Shown: piece by piece, positions 1 through 7,374 of the stretch
How positions within the stretch are numbered: position 1 is the stretch's first letter
Layout: every line of letters starts with the position of its first letter
Source: Oscillospiraceae bacterium
GTDB lineage: Bacteria; Bacillota; Clostridia; Oscillospirales; Oscillospiraceae
DNA: 9,511 nucleotides
Assembly (NCBI GenBank): GCA_028691385.1
Contig: JAQUZL010000080.1
Span: forward strand, 1-9,511
Direction of reading: 5' to 3'
Translations under genes and position numbers: made by a program
Notes under the pieces: generated by a model
Seen by the model: the letters and a program-made list of their open reading frames with translations, nothing else
The model's database searches: none
What the model was told of the DNA's origin: nothing

Positions 1-1639
<1,639 letters not shown>

Positions 1640-1643
1640 CGCG

Positions 1644-2345
1644 ATGATCGACACAGATCGCTTGATCCGAAAGGCGGCCGCTTACGGCATCGACGCCGCC
1701 CCTGTGGCGCAGAAGCTGGATGAATACGCGGCGCTGCTGGTGGAGTACAATCAAAAAGTGAACTTGACAGCCATTACCGATACCGAGGGCATTGAAGACC
1801 GTCACTTCATCGACAGCCTTTTGCTGGCCGCTCGTCCCGAGGTGCGCGGACGCATGGTGGACGTGGGCACGGGCGCGGGCTTTCCCGGCATTGTGGCGAA
1901 GCTGTTTAAGCCGGAGTTGCAGCTGACACTGATGGAGCCTACGGGCAAGCGCGTTGATTTTTTGAAGTATGCCTGCGGCGCGCTGGGTGTGGAGGCGGAA
2001 TTTGCGAAGGAGCGCGCGGAGGAAGCCGCCCGCAAGCAGTGGCGCGAAACCTTTGACGTAGCCACGGCCCGGGCGGTAGCTGCACTGCCCATGCTGGCCG
2101 AATATGCTCTGCCGCTGTTGAAGGTGGGCGGTGTATTTATCGCCATGAAGGGCGGCGACGCACATGAGGAGATCGAGGCCGCGCGGGGCGCGGTGGCAAA
2201 GCTGGGCGGGAAATATGCGGATTGTCAGCATGTGGCGCTGCCCGACGGCTCGGCCCGGACGCTGATTCTCTATGAAAAAATATCGCAAACTCCGCCTGTT
2301 TATCCAAGAAACGGCGGCAAAATTGCAAAAGCCCCGCTGAAATGA
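1644..2345 (+). CDS. rsmG: RsmG (GidB), 16S rRNA (guanine-N7)-methyltransferase
   Basis: SAM-dependent methyltransferase that makes m7G in the 530 loop of 16S rRNA (G527 in E. coli numbering); its loss gives low-level streptomycin resistance in other bacteria. The protein has 233 residues, a normal length. Early residues carry the family motif YNQKVNLTAITD, followed by HFIDSL, the SAM-binding loop VDVGTGAGFPGI (about residues 71-82), the TLMEPTGKRVDFL acidic-strand region, and the conserved end YPRNGGKIAKAPL. The ATG at 1644 is chosen because AAGGAA at 1631-1636 sits eight bases upstream and the protein then begins like its family; the frame is open further upstream (to 1542), but that part is inside mnmG and does not look like RsmG. 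The mnmG stop and this start are four bases apart, so the two are translated from one message. The stop is TGA, and the protein is complete at that point. Confidence 0.96.
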   Translation: MIDTDRLIRKAAAYGIDAAPVAQKLDEYAALLVEYNQKVNLTAITDTEGIEDRHFIDSLLLAARPEVRGRMVDVGTGAGFPGIVAKLFKPELQLTLMEPTGKRVDFLKYACGALGVEAEFAKERAEEAARKQWRETFDVATARAVAALPMLAEYALPLLKVGGVFIAMKGGDAHEEIEAARGAVAKLGGKYADCQHVALPDGSARTLILYEKISQTPPVYPRNGGKIAKAPLK

Positions 2346-2379
2346 CAATGCGTTGTCGAATCCTGTAAATGGAAACAAC

Positions 2380-2408
2380 TGGAAATATTGGCGTATCCGT
2401 GCTACAAT
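2380..2408 (+). promoter_or_regulatory. Putative extended -10 promoter for noc inside the terminator arm
   Basis: TACAAT at 2403-2408 is preceded by TGC (2400-2402), an extended -10 element. TGGAAA at 2380-2385 is a 4/6 match to a -35 with a 17-base spacer. Transcription would start near 2415, inside the hairpin, so the noc message would lack the left terminator arm. The assignment is inferred from motif match only. Confidence 0.4.
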
Positions 2409-2448
2409 TTGTCTTGTTGCAAGATGTAGGCGCGGATACGCTTTTTTT
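2391..2448 (+). terminator. Long hairpin with T tract between rsmG and noc
   Basis: Outer stem GCGTATCCG (2391-2399) pairs with CGGATACGC (2433-2441). Inside it CTACA (2402-2406) pairs with TGTAG (2425-2429), and TCTTG (2412-2416) pairs with CAAGA (2420-2424) around a three-base loop. Seven T follow directly (2442-2448), then more pyrimidines. This is an intrinsic terminator for mnmG-rsmG, 45 bases after the rsmG stop. No promoter space remains between the T tract and the noc ribosome binding site at 2481. Confidence 0.75.
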
Positions 2449-2494
2449 CTTTCCCTTTTCGGCGTATTTCCCGCGCGCAAAGGAGGAACCGGAT

Positions 2495-3235
2495 TTGGCG
2501 AAAGAGAAACCGGCCGAGCAGACGAAGGTGTGGCTGCTGCCCATTGACAACATCACTCCCTCGCCCTTTCAGGCGCGCACGGTGTTTGATGAGAGCGAGA
2601 TGAAAAAACTGGCGGTAAGCATTTTGCAAAACGGCTTGCTGCAGCCTATCAGCGTGCGCCCTACGGTGGACGGACGGTATCAGCTGATTGCCGGGGAGCG
2701 CCGTCTGCGGGCCTGCAAGCTGACGGGTATGGAGACGATTCCTGCGATCATCTATCATTTTGAGGATGAAAAAACCGCCGCGCTGAGTTTGCTTGAAAAT
2801 CTGCAGCGCGAGCAGCTTGGCCCTTTTAAACAGGCGCGCGCTTTGCGCGACCTGCTGAACCTTTGGAACTGTACCCAAGAGGCGCGCGCGCGCCGGCTGG
2901 GCATTGCACAGCCCACGCTGGCCAATAAGCTGCGTCTGTTGACTCTGACGCAGGAGCAGCAGGATATCTGTACCGAGGCAAATCTGACGGAGCGTCACGC
3001 GCGTGCAGTGCTGCGTCTGCCCACCTCGGAGCTGCGCACCAAAGCGCTGCGCGCCGCCGCGGAACGGGGGTACAACGTACAGCAGACAGAGGCTTTGGTG
3101 GAACGGGTTCTCTCCCACAAATCCAAACCCAAACGCAGCGTGATGGTACGTGATGTGCGTATTTTTGTAAATACCATTGACCGTGCTGTAAAAATGATGA
3201 CGGGCAGCGGCATCCCAGCCACAGCGGAAAAATGA
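2495..3235 (+). CDS. noc: Noc, ParB-family nucleoid occlusion protein, ended by an in-frame TGA
   Basis: CTP-dependent DNA clamp that in Bacillus loads at Noc-binding sites and keeps the division septum off the nucleoid. The TTG at 2495 is the likely start: AGGAGG at 2481-2486 lies eight bases upstream, giving 246 residues. ParB N-domain: IAGERR (65-70) and ENLQRE (101-106), the CTP-binding blocks. Helix-turn-helix around 127-149. Recognition positions are Noc-like (Q139, K145 in ANKLRLL, R167 in TERHARA), whereas the ParB of this window has R154, S160 and G182. The C-terminal KPKR..VRDVRIFVNTIDRAVKMM also resembles Bacillus Noc more than Spo0J. No amphipathic membrane helix is evident at the N-terminus. 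The frame stops at TGA (3233-3235), yet the codons beyond it continue the family C-terminus (next entry). The protein is either 19 residues short, read through, or affected by a sequence error. Confidence 0.85.
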   Translation: MAKEKPAEQTKVWLLPIDNITPSPFQARTVFDESEMKKLAVSILQNGLLQPISVRPTVDGRYQLIAGERRLRACKLTGMETIPAIIYHFEDEKTAALSLLENLQREQLGPFKQARALRDLLNLWNCTQEARARRLGIAQPTLANKLRLLTLTQEQQDICTEANLTERHARAVLRLPTSELRTKALRAAAERGYNVQQTEALVERVLSHKSKPKRSVMVRDVRIFVNTIDRAVKMMTGSGIPATAEK

Positions 3236-3295
3236 GAGCAGGCCGATTACATAGAATATGTTGTGCGCATCCCGACGCACAGGTCCGTCACTTAG
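3236..3295 (+). other. In-frame continuation of noc after the TGA (19 codons plus TAG)
   Basis: Directly after the TGA, in the same frame, the codons read EQADYIEYVVRIPTHRSVT and then TAG (3293-3295). The segment YIEYVVRIP resembles the conserved C-terminal strand of Noc proteins (Bacillus subtilis has EEYIQLTIRIPK at the matching place). A terminator-like hairpin starts 23 bases after the TAG, which suits 3295 as the ancestral gene end. It may be a decaying tail, a readthrough extension, or normal coding sequence split by a base error. Confidence 0.7.
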
Positions 3296-3317
3296 CGAGA
3301 CAGGCTTTTACTGAACC

Positions 3318-3347
3318 CGCTTTCCCTCTACGCTGAAAGCGATTTTT
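3318..3347 (+). terminator. Probable intrinsic terminator of noc
   Basis: CGCTTTC (3318-3324) pairs with GAAAGCG (3335-3341) around a ten-base loop, followed by A and five T (3343-3347). The stem is short with modest GC, so termination may be partial. Confidence 0.55.
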
Positions 3348-3602
3348 ACCGATTGAGAAACGCAAAATTTTTACGGGGTGCTTGTCTCCCCCCTGCTGGC
3401 CCAGAGATTTTATATAAGGCCACCGCTGTGATTGATCGAAAGCCAAAGGATGCCGTGTGTATACGTGTGCAGTGGAAATAGCTTTTAAGAATTGTATTTA
3501 GAGCAGGTTATTTTCTGGTCGTTCCCAATGTGGGGTATGCTGTATTATTGCAGCATGTACGGCGGTCATTTATCATTGCGTTCCCCTTCTTCTCCATTCA
3601 AT
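3348..3602. other. Gene-free interval between the noc and orphan terminators
   Basis: No frame here looks coding; the two open + strand frames beginning at 3492 and 3530 run straight through the terminator and the parS sites and match nothing I recognise. A hairpin is visible: ATGCTGTA (3537-3544) with TGCAGCAT (3549-3556), loop TTAT, one G-U pair. TATATA at 3411-3416 could be a -10, but no -35 lies at proper spacing. The interval ends in a very strong + strand terminator that has no gene of its own, so a small RNA is possible. No DnaA boxes were seen. Confidence 0.5.
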
Positions 3603-3647
3603 GCCTGGGGGAGGTTCCTAATGGAACCTCCCCCAGGCGCTTTTTTT
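3603..3647 (+). terminator. Very strong intrinsic terminator upstream of parS
   Basis: A perfect 16-bp stem (3603-3618 with 3623-3638) with loop TAAT is followed by GC and seven T (3641-3647). It shields the parS/parA region from transcription coming from the left. The - strand side lacks a T tract, so it acts on + strand transcripts. Confidence 0.93.
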
Positions 3648-3653
3648 ATAAAT

Positions 3654-3669
3654 TGTTCCACGTGGAACA
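3654..3669. promoter_or_regulatory. parS site 1
   Basis: TGTTCCACGTGGAACA is a perfect palindrome differing from the widespread parS consensus TGTTTCACGTGAAACA only by a compensating pair of changes. The dyad extends perfectly to 26 bp (3649-3674). It should load ParB (4618-5484) for partition-complex formation. The first dyad base lies two bases after the T tract of the preceding terminator. Confidence 0.93.
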
Positions 3670-3699
3670 ATTTAATTCCCCCAACGAAACCAGACGAAA

Positions 3700-3715
3700 T
3701 GTTCCACGTGGAACA
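3700..3715. promoter_or_regulatory. parS site 2
   Basis: This is the same 16-bp palindrome as site 1, with a perfect dyad of 22 bp (3697-3718). The centres of the two sites are 46 bp apart. Site 2 ends 17 bases before the putative -35 of parA, so ParB spreading could affect parA-parB expression. Confidence 0.93.
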
Positions 3716-3731
3716 TTTTACCGAAAAAACC

Positions 3732-3760
3732 TTTTAAAGGCGCTGCGGCTGTGCTATACT
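3732..3760 (+). promoter_or_regulatory. Putative extended -10 promoter of parA-parB-serS
   Basis: TATACT (3755-3760) is preceded by TGC (3752-3754). At 17 bases upstream is TTTTAA (3732-3737), a poor -35, as is common with extended -10 elements. It is the only good candidate between the strong terminator and parA. Confidence 0.6.
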
Positions 3761-3840
3761 AAGACACAGCGGTGTGAAAAAAGCAAAACACATCTTAAAT
3801 CGGGCCTTTTCAGGCGAGTATGAAACCGGAGGGGAAACTG

Positions 3841-4614
3841 TTGGGAAAAGTGATCGCAGTGGCCAACCAAAAGGGCGGCGTGGGCAAAACTACGACGGCT
3901 GTCAATCTTGCGTCCAGCGTGGCGGCGCAGGGGAAGCACGTCCTGATTGTGGATCTGGACCCGCAGGGAAATACCACCAGCGGTTTTGGCGTGACAAAAC
4001 GTAGCGTGGAGACCAGCGTTTATCAGCTTTTAACAGGAGAAGCGCCGGCGTCCGCGGCCATCCAGCACACAAAATACCGTGTGGACCTGATTGCTTCCAA
4101 TATTCAGCTGTCCGGCGCGGGACTGGAGCTCGTAAACATGGAACGCAGGGAATCCCGTCTGCGGGAGGCTTTGACGCCGATCCTCAATGACTATGAATTC
4201 ATCTTCATCGACTGCCCGCCTTCTCTGGATTTGCTCACGCTCAACGGTTTGTGCGCGTGCGATACCGTACTCGTTCCCATTCAGTGCGAATTTTTCGCGC
4301 TGGAGGGCTTGTCGGAATTGATGAATACCATCCGAAATGTCAAAAAAATGTACAATTCTTACATTGAAATCGAGGGCGTGCTGTTGACGATGTATGACGG
4401 CAGGCTGAATTTGACGCTTCAGGTTGTGCAGGAAGTAAAAAAATACTTTGGAAACAAGGTCTATAAGACGACCATTCCCCGCAATGTGCGCCTTTCGGAG
4501 GCGCCCAGCTTTGGGGCGCCCATCAATTATTATGACGGCGCGTCCAAAGGCGCGGAGGCTTATGCCTATCTGGCCGCGGAATTTATTAAAAATAACAAGA
4601 AAGGCGGTGCGTAA
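3841..4614 (+). CDS. parA: ParA/Soj, chromosome-partitioning ATPase
   Basis: Deviant Walker-type ATPase that binds the nucleoid as an ATP dimer and, with ParB at parS, separates replicated origins; Soj also controls DnaA in Bacillus. Starting at TTG 3841 the protein has 257 residues: Walker A with the signature lysine (K11 in KGGVGKTT), DLDPQGN at 38-44, Walker B FIFIDCPPS (about 120-127), and the conserved IPRNVRLSEAPSFG (212-225). The TTG is preferred over ATG 3820 because GGAGGGG (3828-3834) lies six bases upstream and the protein then begins MGKVIAVANQKGG, as chromosomal ParAs do; the ATG has no good ribosome site and would add seven unusual residues. There is no N-terminal DNA-binding domain, as expected of the chromosomal type. 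It ends in TAA three bases before parB. The two parS sites lie just upstream. Confidence 0.95.
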   Translation: MGKVIAVANQKGGVGKTTTAVNLASSVAAQGKHVLIVDLDPQGNTTSGFGVTKRSVETSVYQLLTGEAPASAAIQHTKYRVDLIASNIQLSGAGLELVNMERRESRLREALTPILNDYEFIFIDCPPSLDLLTLNGLCACDTVLVPIQCEFFALEGLSELMNTIRNVKKMYNSYIEIEGVLLTMYDGRLNLTLQVVQEVKKYFGNKVYKTTIPRNVRLSEAPSFGAPINYYDGASKGAEAYAYLAAEFIKNNKKGGA

Positions 4615-4617
4615 CGC

Positions 4618-5484
4618 ATGGCAAAAAAAGGAGGCCTCGGCAGAGGTCTGGACATCCTGTTTCAGGATACGGGCGCGGGCGGCGGCGATGAAAGCGTCAG
4701 TACGCTGCGCCTTGCGGAGATTGAACCGGACAAAAACCAGCCGCGCAAGGCATTTGACGACACAGCGCTGTCAGAATTGGCAGCCAGTATCACCGAGCAC
4801 GGCATTTTGCAGCCCATTGTGGTGCGCCCTTCCCCCGCAGGGGAATATATAATTGTAGCGGGCGAACGCCGGTGGCGGGCCGCACGCCTGGCGGGACTGA
4901 CCGAGATTCCCGCGTTGGTCAAAGAAATCACAGACGTCCAGGCCATGGAGATCGCGCTCATTGAGAATCTCCAGCGCGAGGATCTGGACGCTGTAGAAGA
5001 GGCGCTGGGGTATCGCCAGCTCATGGAGCGGTGCAATTATACGCAGGAAGCTGCGGCAGCACGGCTGTCTAAAAGCCGCAGCGCTGTGGCAAACAGTCTG
5101 CGCCTTTTGAATTTGCCGGAAAAGGCACTGGGTTACCTGCGCACAGGGAAGCTGTCCGCCGGGCATGCCAAGGCAGTTCTTTCCCTGGAAAGCCGCGAGG
5201 CCCAGCAGCAAGCCGCGGATATCATCGTCAAAGAGGGTTTGAATGTCCGTCAGGCAGAGGCGCTTTGCAAAAAAATGGCGAAAAAGCCTCGCCCCAAGCG
5301 GGAGCTTTTCCTCCCTCCCCTGCCTTGCGAGGTGGAGTTAAGCTTGAAAGAGTCGCTGGGCACCGAGGTGCATGTACAGTATAAAGAGGGCAAAGGCAGC
5401 CTGAACGTGAGCTTTTATTCTGATGAACAGCTCAAAGCCTTTGCCAATCTGTTGGGGAAATATGAAAAGGAGCGAAATCAATAA
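4618..5484 (+). CDS. parB: ParB/Spo0J, chromosome-partitioning CTPase clamp
   Basis: Centromere-binding protein that loads at parS, switches to a CTP-bound sliding clamp, stimulates ParA and recruits SMC. The protein has 288 residues. It starts with the ParA-interacting motif LGRGLDILF (about 7-15), then the N-domain with NQPRKAF (40-46), the CTP-binding blocks AGERRWR (81-87) and ENLQRED (116-122), a helix-turn-helix around 141-165, the ParB-type SAGHAKAVL (180-188), a lysine-rich linker (about 218-229), and a C-terminal dimerisation domain. R154, S160 and G182 are the ParB-type counterparts of the Noc-type residues in the upstream paralogue. The start ATG has AAGGCGG (4601-4607) upstream. 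The TAA overlaps the serS ATG by one base, so the two are probably translationally coupled. Confidence 0.96.
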   Translation: MAKKGGLGRGLDILFQDTGAGGGDESVSTLRLAEIEPDKNQPRKAFDDTALSELAASITEHGILQPIVVRPSPAGEYIIVAGERRWRAARLAGLTEIPALVKEITDVQAMEIALIENLQREDLDAVEEALGYRQLMERCNYTQEAAAARLSKSRSAVANSLRLLNLPEKALGYLRTGKLSAGHAKAVLSLESREAQQQAADIIVKEGLNVRQAEALCKKMAKKPRPKRELFLPPLPCEVELSLKESLGTEVHVQYKEGKGSLNVSFYSDEQLKAFANLLGKYEKERNQ

Positions 5485-6770
5485 TGCTGGATATTAAATT
5501 TGTGCGGGAAAATCCCGAGCTTGTAAAAGAAAACATCAAAAAGAAATTTCAGGACAGCAAACTTCTGCTGGTGGACGAAGTGATCGCACTCGACACTGAA
5601 TATCGCGCGGCCATCACCGAGGGCGACGCACTGCGCGCACAGCGCAACAAACTGTCCAAAAGCATTGGCGCGCTGATGGCTCAGGGCAAAAAAGACGAGG
5701 CCGAGGCCGTGAAAAAGCAGGTTACCGAGCAGGCGGATCGTTTAAAAGAGCTGGAGGTGCGTGAGGCGGAGCTCCAGGAGGAAGTGCGCCAGCGGATGCT
5801 TGTCATCCCCAACATGCTGGACCCGAGTGTTCCCATCGGCAGGGACGACAGCGAAAATGTAGAGGTTCAACGCTTTGGCGAGCCTGTGGTGCCGGATTTT
5901 GAAATTCCCTACCACACCGAGATTATGGAGCGCTTTGGCGGCATCGACCTGGATGGCGCACGCCGTGTGGCAGGCAACGGGTTTTACTATTTGCTGGGGG
6001 ATATTGCCCGCCTGCACGAGGCGGTTTTAGCCTATGCGCGCGATTTTATGATCGACAAGGGCTTCACGTATGTAATTCCCCCGTTTATGATGCACGGCAG
6101 CGTGGTACAGGGCGTGATGAGCTTTCCCGAAATGGACGCCATGATGTACAAAATTGAAGGTGAGGATCTTTACCTCATCGGGACGTCCGAGCACACAATG
6201 ATCGGCCGTTTTGTGGACCAGATGATCCCCGAAAGCCAGCTTCCGCTCACACTGACCAGCTATTCCCCCTGCTTCCGCAAGGAAAAAGGCGCCCACGGCC
6301 TGGAGGAGCGCGGTGTTTATCGTATCCATCAGTTTGAAAAGCAGGAGATGATTGTGCTTTGCAAGCCGGAGGACAGCATGGAGTGGTATGAAAAGCTGTG
6401 GCGCAACAGCGTCGAGCTGTTCCGCAGCCTGGATATCCCGGTGCGCCAGTTGGAGTGCTGCTCCGGAGACCTGGCTGACCTGAAGGTGAAAAGCTGTGAT
6501 ATCGAGGCCTGGAGCCCGCGCCAGCAAAAGTATTTCGAGGTGTGCAGCTGCTCCAATCTGGGCGAAGCGCAGAGTCGCCGCCTGAAAATTCGCATTAAGG
6601 GCGAGGATGGAAAGAATTATCTGCCGCACACCTTGAACAATACCTGTGTGGCTCCGCCCCGCATGCTTATCGCGTTCCTGGAAAATAATCTGAGCGCAGA
6701 CGGCAGCGTGCGCATCCCTGAGGTGCTGCGTCCCTACATGGGCGGGAAAGCAGAATTAGAAAAAGCGTAA
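5484..6770 (+). CDS. serS: Seryl-tRNA synthetase, somewhat divergent motif 3
   Basis: Class II synthetase charging tRNA-Ser (and tRNA-Sec where present) with serine in the cytoplasm. The protein has 428 residues, normal for the family. The N-terminal tRNA-binding domain has a long two-helix coiled coil (about 30-105, rich in K, E, A and Q). The catalytic core follows: TSE (234-236, serine site), motif 2 around SPCFRKEKGAHGLEERGVYRIHQFEKQE with R265, the EVCSCSNLGEAQSRR block (352-366), and motif 3 with HTLNN at 382-386 and R393 in APPRMLIAFLENN. Most bacterial enzymes have roughly [21 protein letters not shown] there, so this belongs to a less common branch. ATG 5484 overlaps the parB TAA by one base; AAGGAG (5467-5472) is the ribosome site. 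It is the last gene of the parA-parB-serS unit, with a terminator 15 bases after its TAA. Confidence 0.95.
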   Translation: MLDIKFVRENPELVKENIKKKFQDSKLLLVDEVIALDTEYRAAITEGDALRAQRNKLSKSIGALMAQGKKDEAEAVKKQVTEQADRLKELEVREAELQEEVRQRMLVIPNMLDPSVPIGRDDSENVEVQRFGEPVVPDFEIPYHTEIMERFGGIDLDGARRVAGNGFYYLLGDIARLHEAVLAYARDFMIDKGFTYVIPPFMMHGSVVQGVMSFPEMDAMMYKIEGEDLYLIGTSEHTMIGRFVDQMIPESQLPLTLTSYSPCFRKEKGAHGLEERGVYRIHQFEKQEMIVLCKPEDSMEWYEKLWRNSVELFRSLDIPVRQLECCSGDLADLKVKSCDIEAWSPRQQKYFEVCSCSNLGEAQSRRLKIRIKGEDGKNYLPHTLNNTCVAPPRMLIAFLENNLSADGSVRIPEVLRPYMGGKAELEKA

Positions 6771-6784
6771 ATGTAAAATAATGG

Positions 6785-6826
6785 AAACACCCTCGCTTTT
6801 TTGCATAAAAAACCGAGGGTGTTTTT
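6785..6826 (+). terminator. Intrinsic terminator of parA-parB-serS
   Basis: AAACACCCTCG (6785-6795) pairs with CGAGGGTGTTT (6814-6824), and T6/A6 runs inside the loop pair as well around GCAT. The T tract continues to 6826. Confidence 0.88.
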
Positions 6827-6949
6827 ATAAGATATGTGTTTTTGATCCTCCAAAAAGCAACAAAAGAATGATTTTGTTTGGTGCAGGGCACGCTAGGAAA
6901 GTGGAGCGGGAAAAACGGCAGAGAACTGCGGGAAATTGCGTCAAAATGC

Positions 6950-6978
6950 TTGACAACAGAGCGCCTTTTCTATATAAT
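6950..6978 (+). promoter_or_regulatory. Consensus sigma-A promoter of the tRNA unit
   Basis: TTGACA (6950-6955) and TATAAT (6973-6978) are both perfect consensus hexamers with the ideal 17-base spacer. The expected start near 6985 is about 26 bases before the mature 5' end of tRNA-Met. The interval from the serS terminator to here (6827-6949) holds nothing else I can support. Confidence 0.95.
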
Positions 6979-7010
6979 ATCAAATGCACCACTTTTCTGT
7001 GGTTATTTGT

Positions 7011-7087
7011 GGCGGTATAGCTCAGTTGGCTAGAGCATTCGGTTCATACCCGAAGTGTCACCGGTTCGAATCCAGTTACCGCTACCA
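7011..7087 (+). tRNA. tRNA-Met (CAT), elongator type
   Basis: A 77-base cloverleaf with encoded CCA (7085-7087). The acceptor stem GGCGGTA pairs with TACCGCT (one terminal G-U); the D arm is AGCTCAGTTGGCTAGAGC-like; the anticodon stem TTCGG/CCGAA closes loop TTCATAC with CAT at 7045-7047; the T loop is TTCGAAT. The acceptor stem and the absence of the initiator GGG/CCC anticodon stem point to the elongator rather than initiator Met; a lysidine-modified tRNA-Ile would have a different acceptor. The T stem has a C-A mismatch (7062 against 7074). Confidence 0.95.
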
Positions 7088-7090
7088 CAT

Positions 7091-7174
7091 TACAGGGTTT
7101 TGCTGAAAGTTGCGGGGTACTTGCTGCAATCGCGGCGGGTGTGAGGCTTTGGCAAGATTCAGCAAAATCCTGTA
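7091..7174 (+). repeat. Long inverted repeat filling the tRNA-Met/tRNA-Glu spacer
   Basis: TACAGGGTTTTGCTGA (7091-7106) pairs with TCAGCAAAATCCTGTA (7159-7174) over 16 positions, with one G-U. The stem begins three bases after the CCA of tRNA-Met and ends four bases before tRNA-Glu. The 52-base loop has a further short stem (TTGCGG with CTGCAA). It is most simply a processing structure of the dicistronic precursor. Confidence 0.8.
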
Positions 7175-7178
7175 TTGC

Positions 7179-7253
7179 GGCCCGATGGTCAAGAGGTTAA
7201 GACATCGCCCTTTCACGGCGGTATCCCGGGTTCAATTCCCGGTCGGGTCACCA
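7179..7253 (+). tRNA. tRNA-Glu (TTC)
   Basis: A 75-base cloverleaf with encoded CCA (7251-7253). The acceptor stem GGCCCGA pairs with TCGGGTC (one G-U); the anticodon stem TCGCC/GGCGG closes loop CTTTCAC with TTC at 7212-7214; the T arm is CCGGG-TTCAATT-CCCGG. All stems pair well. Confidence 0.97.
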
Positions 7254-7256
7254 CCT

Positions 7257-7291
7257 GCGGTGGGGCGATTATGCCCTGCCGCTTTTCTTTT
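7257..7291 (+). terminator. Intrinsic terminator directly after tRNA-Glu
   Basis: GCGGTGGGGC (7257-7266) pairs with GCCCTGCCGC (7273-7282) through ten pairs including two G-U, with loop GATTAT, then TTTTCTTTT. It starts three bases after the tRNA CCA and would end the tRNA unit. Confidence 0.75.
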
Positions 7292-7374
7292 GCCAAAGGA
7301 TTGTGCTTGTCCGCACAAAAACGCATATTTTTTCGTGTAGGCAACATACATCGAAATGAAGCTTGCTCCATTTT

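Noticed and set aside
2344..2357. Small dyad GACAA-TGCG-TTGTC at the rsmG stop
   Set aside because: Five AT-rich pairs without a T tract; too weak to assign a role.
2369..2494. Upstream ATG giving noc 42 extra N-terminal residues including an F-rich stretch
   Set aside because: The extra residues are translations of the terminator hairpin and its T tract, there is no ribosome site at 2369, and an AGGAGG sits exactly before TTG 2495. The F-rich stretch is therefore not a membrane anchor.
3296..3720. Replication origin with DnaA boxes
   Set aside because: The gene order suggests origin proximity, but no TTATCCACA-like boxes or AT-rich unwinding element were found in this window.
3492..3823. 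Overlapping + strand open frames across 3492-3737 and 3530-3823
   Set aside because: They run through a perfect terminator and both parS sites, have no ribosome sites, and the repeated Phe-His-Val-Glu words are just the parS palindromes translated.
3820..3840. ATG 3820 as start of parA
   Set aside because: It has no good ribosome site. The GGAGGGG lies inside this extension, six bases before TTG 3841, where the typical ParA N-terminus begins.
4448..4852. + strand frame spanning the parA-parB junction
   Set aside because: It is a shadow frame rich in Arg and Ala, overlapping two well-supported genes.
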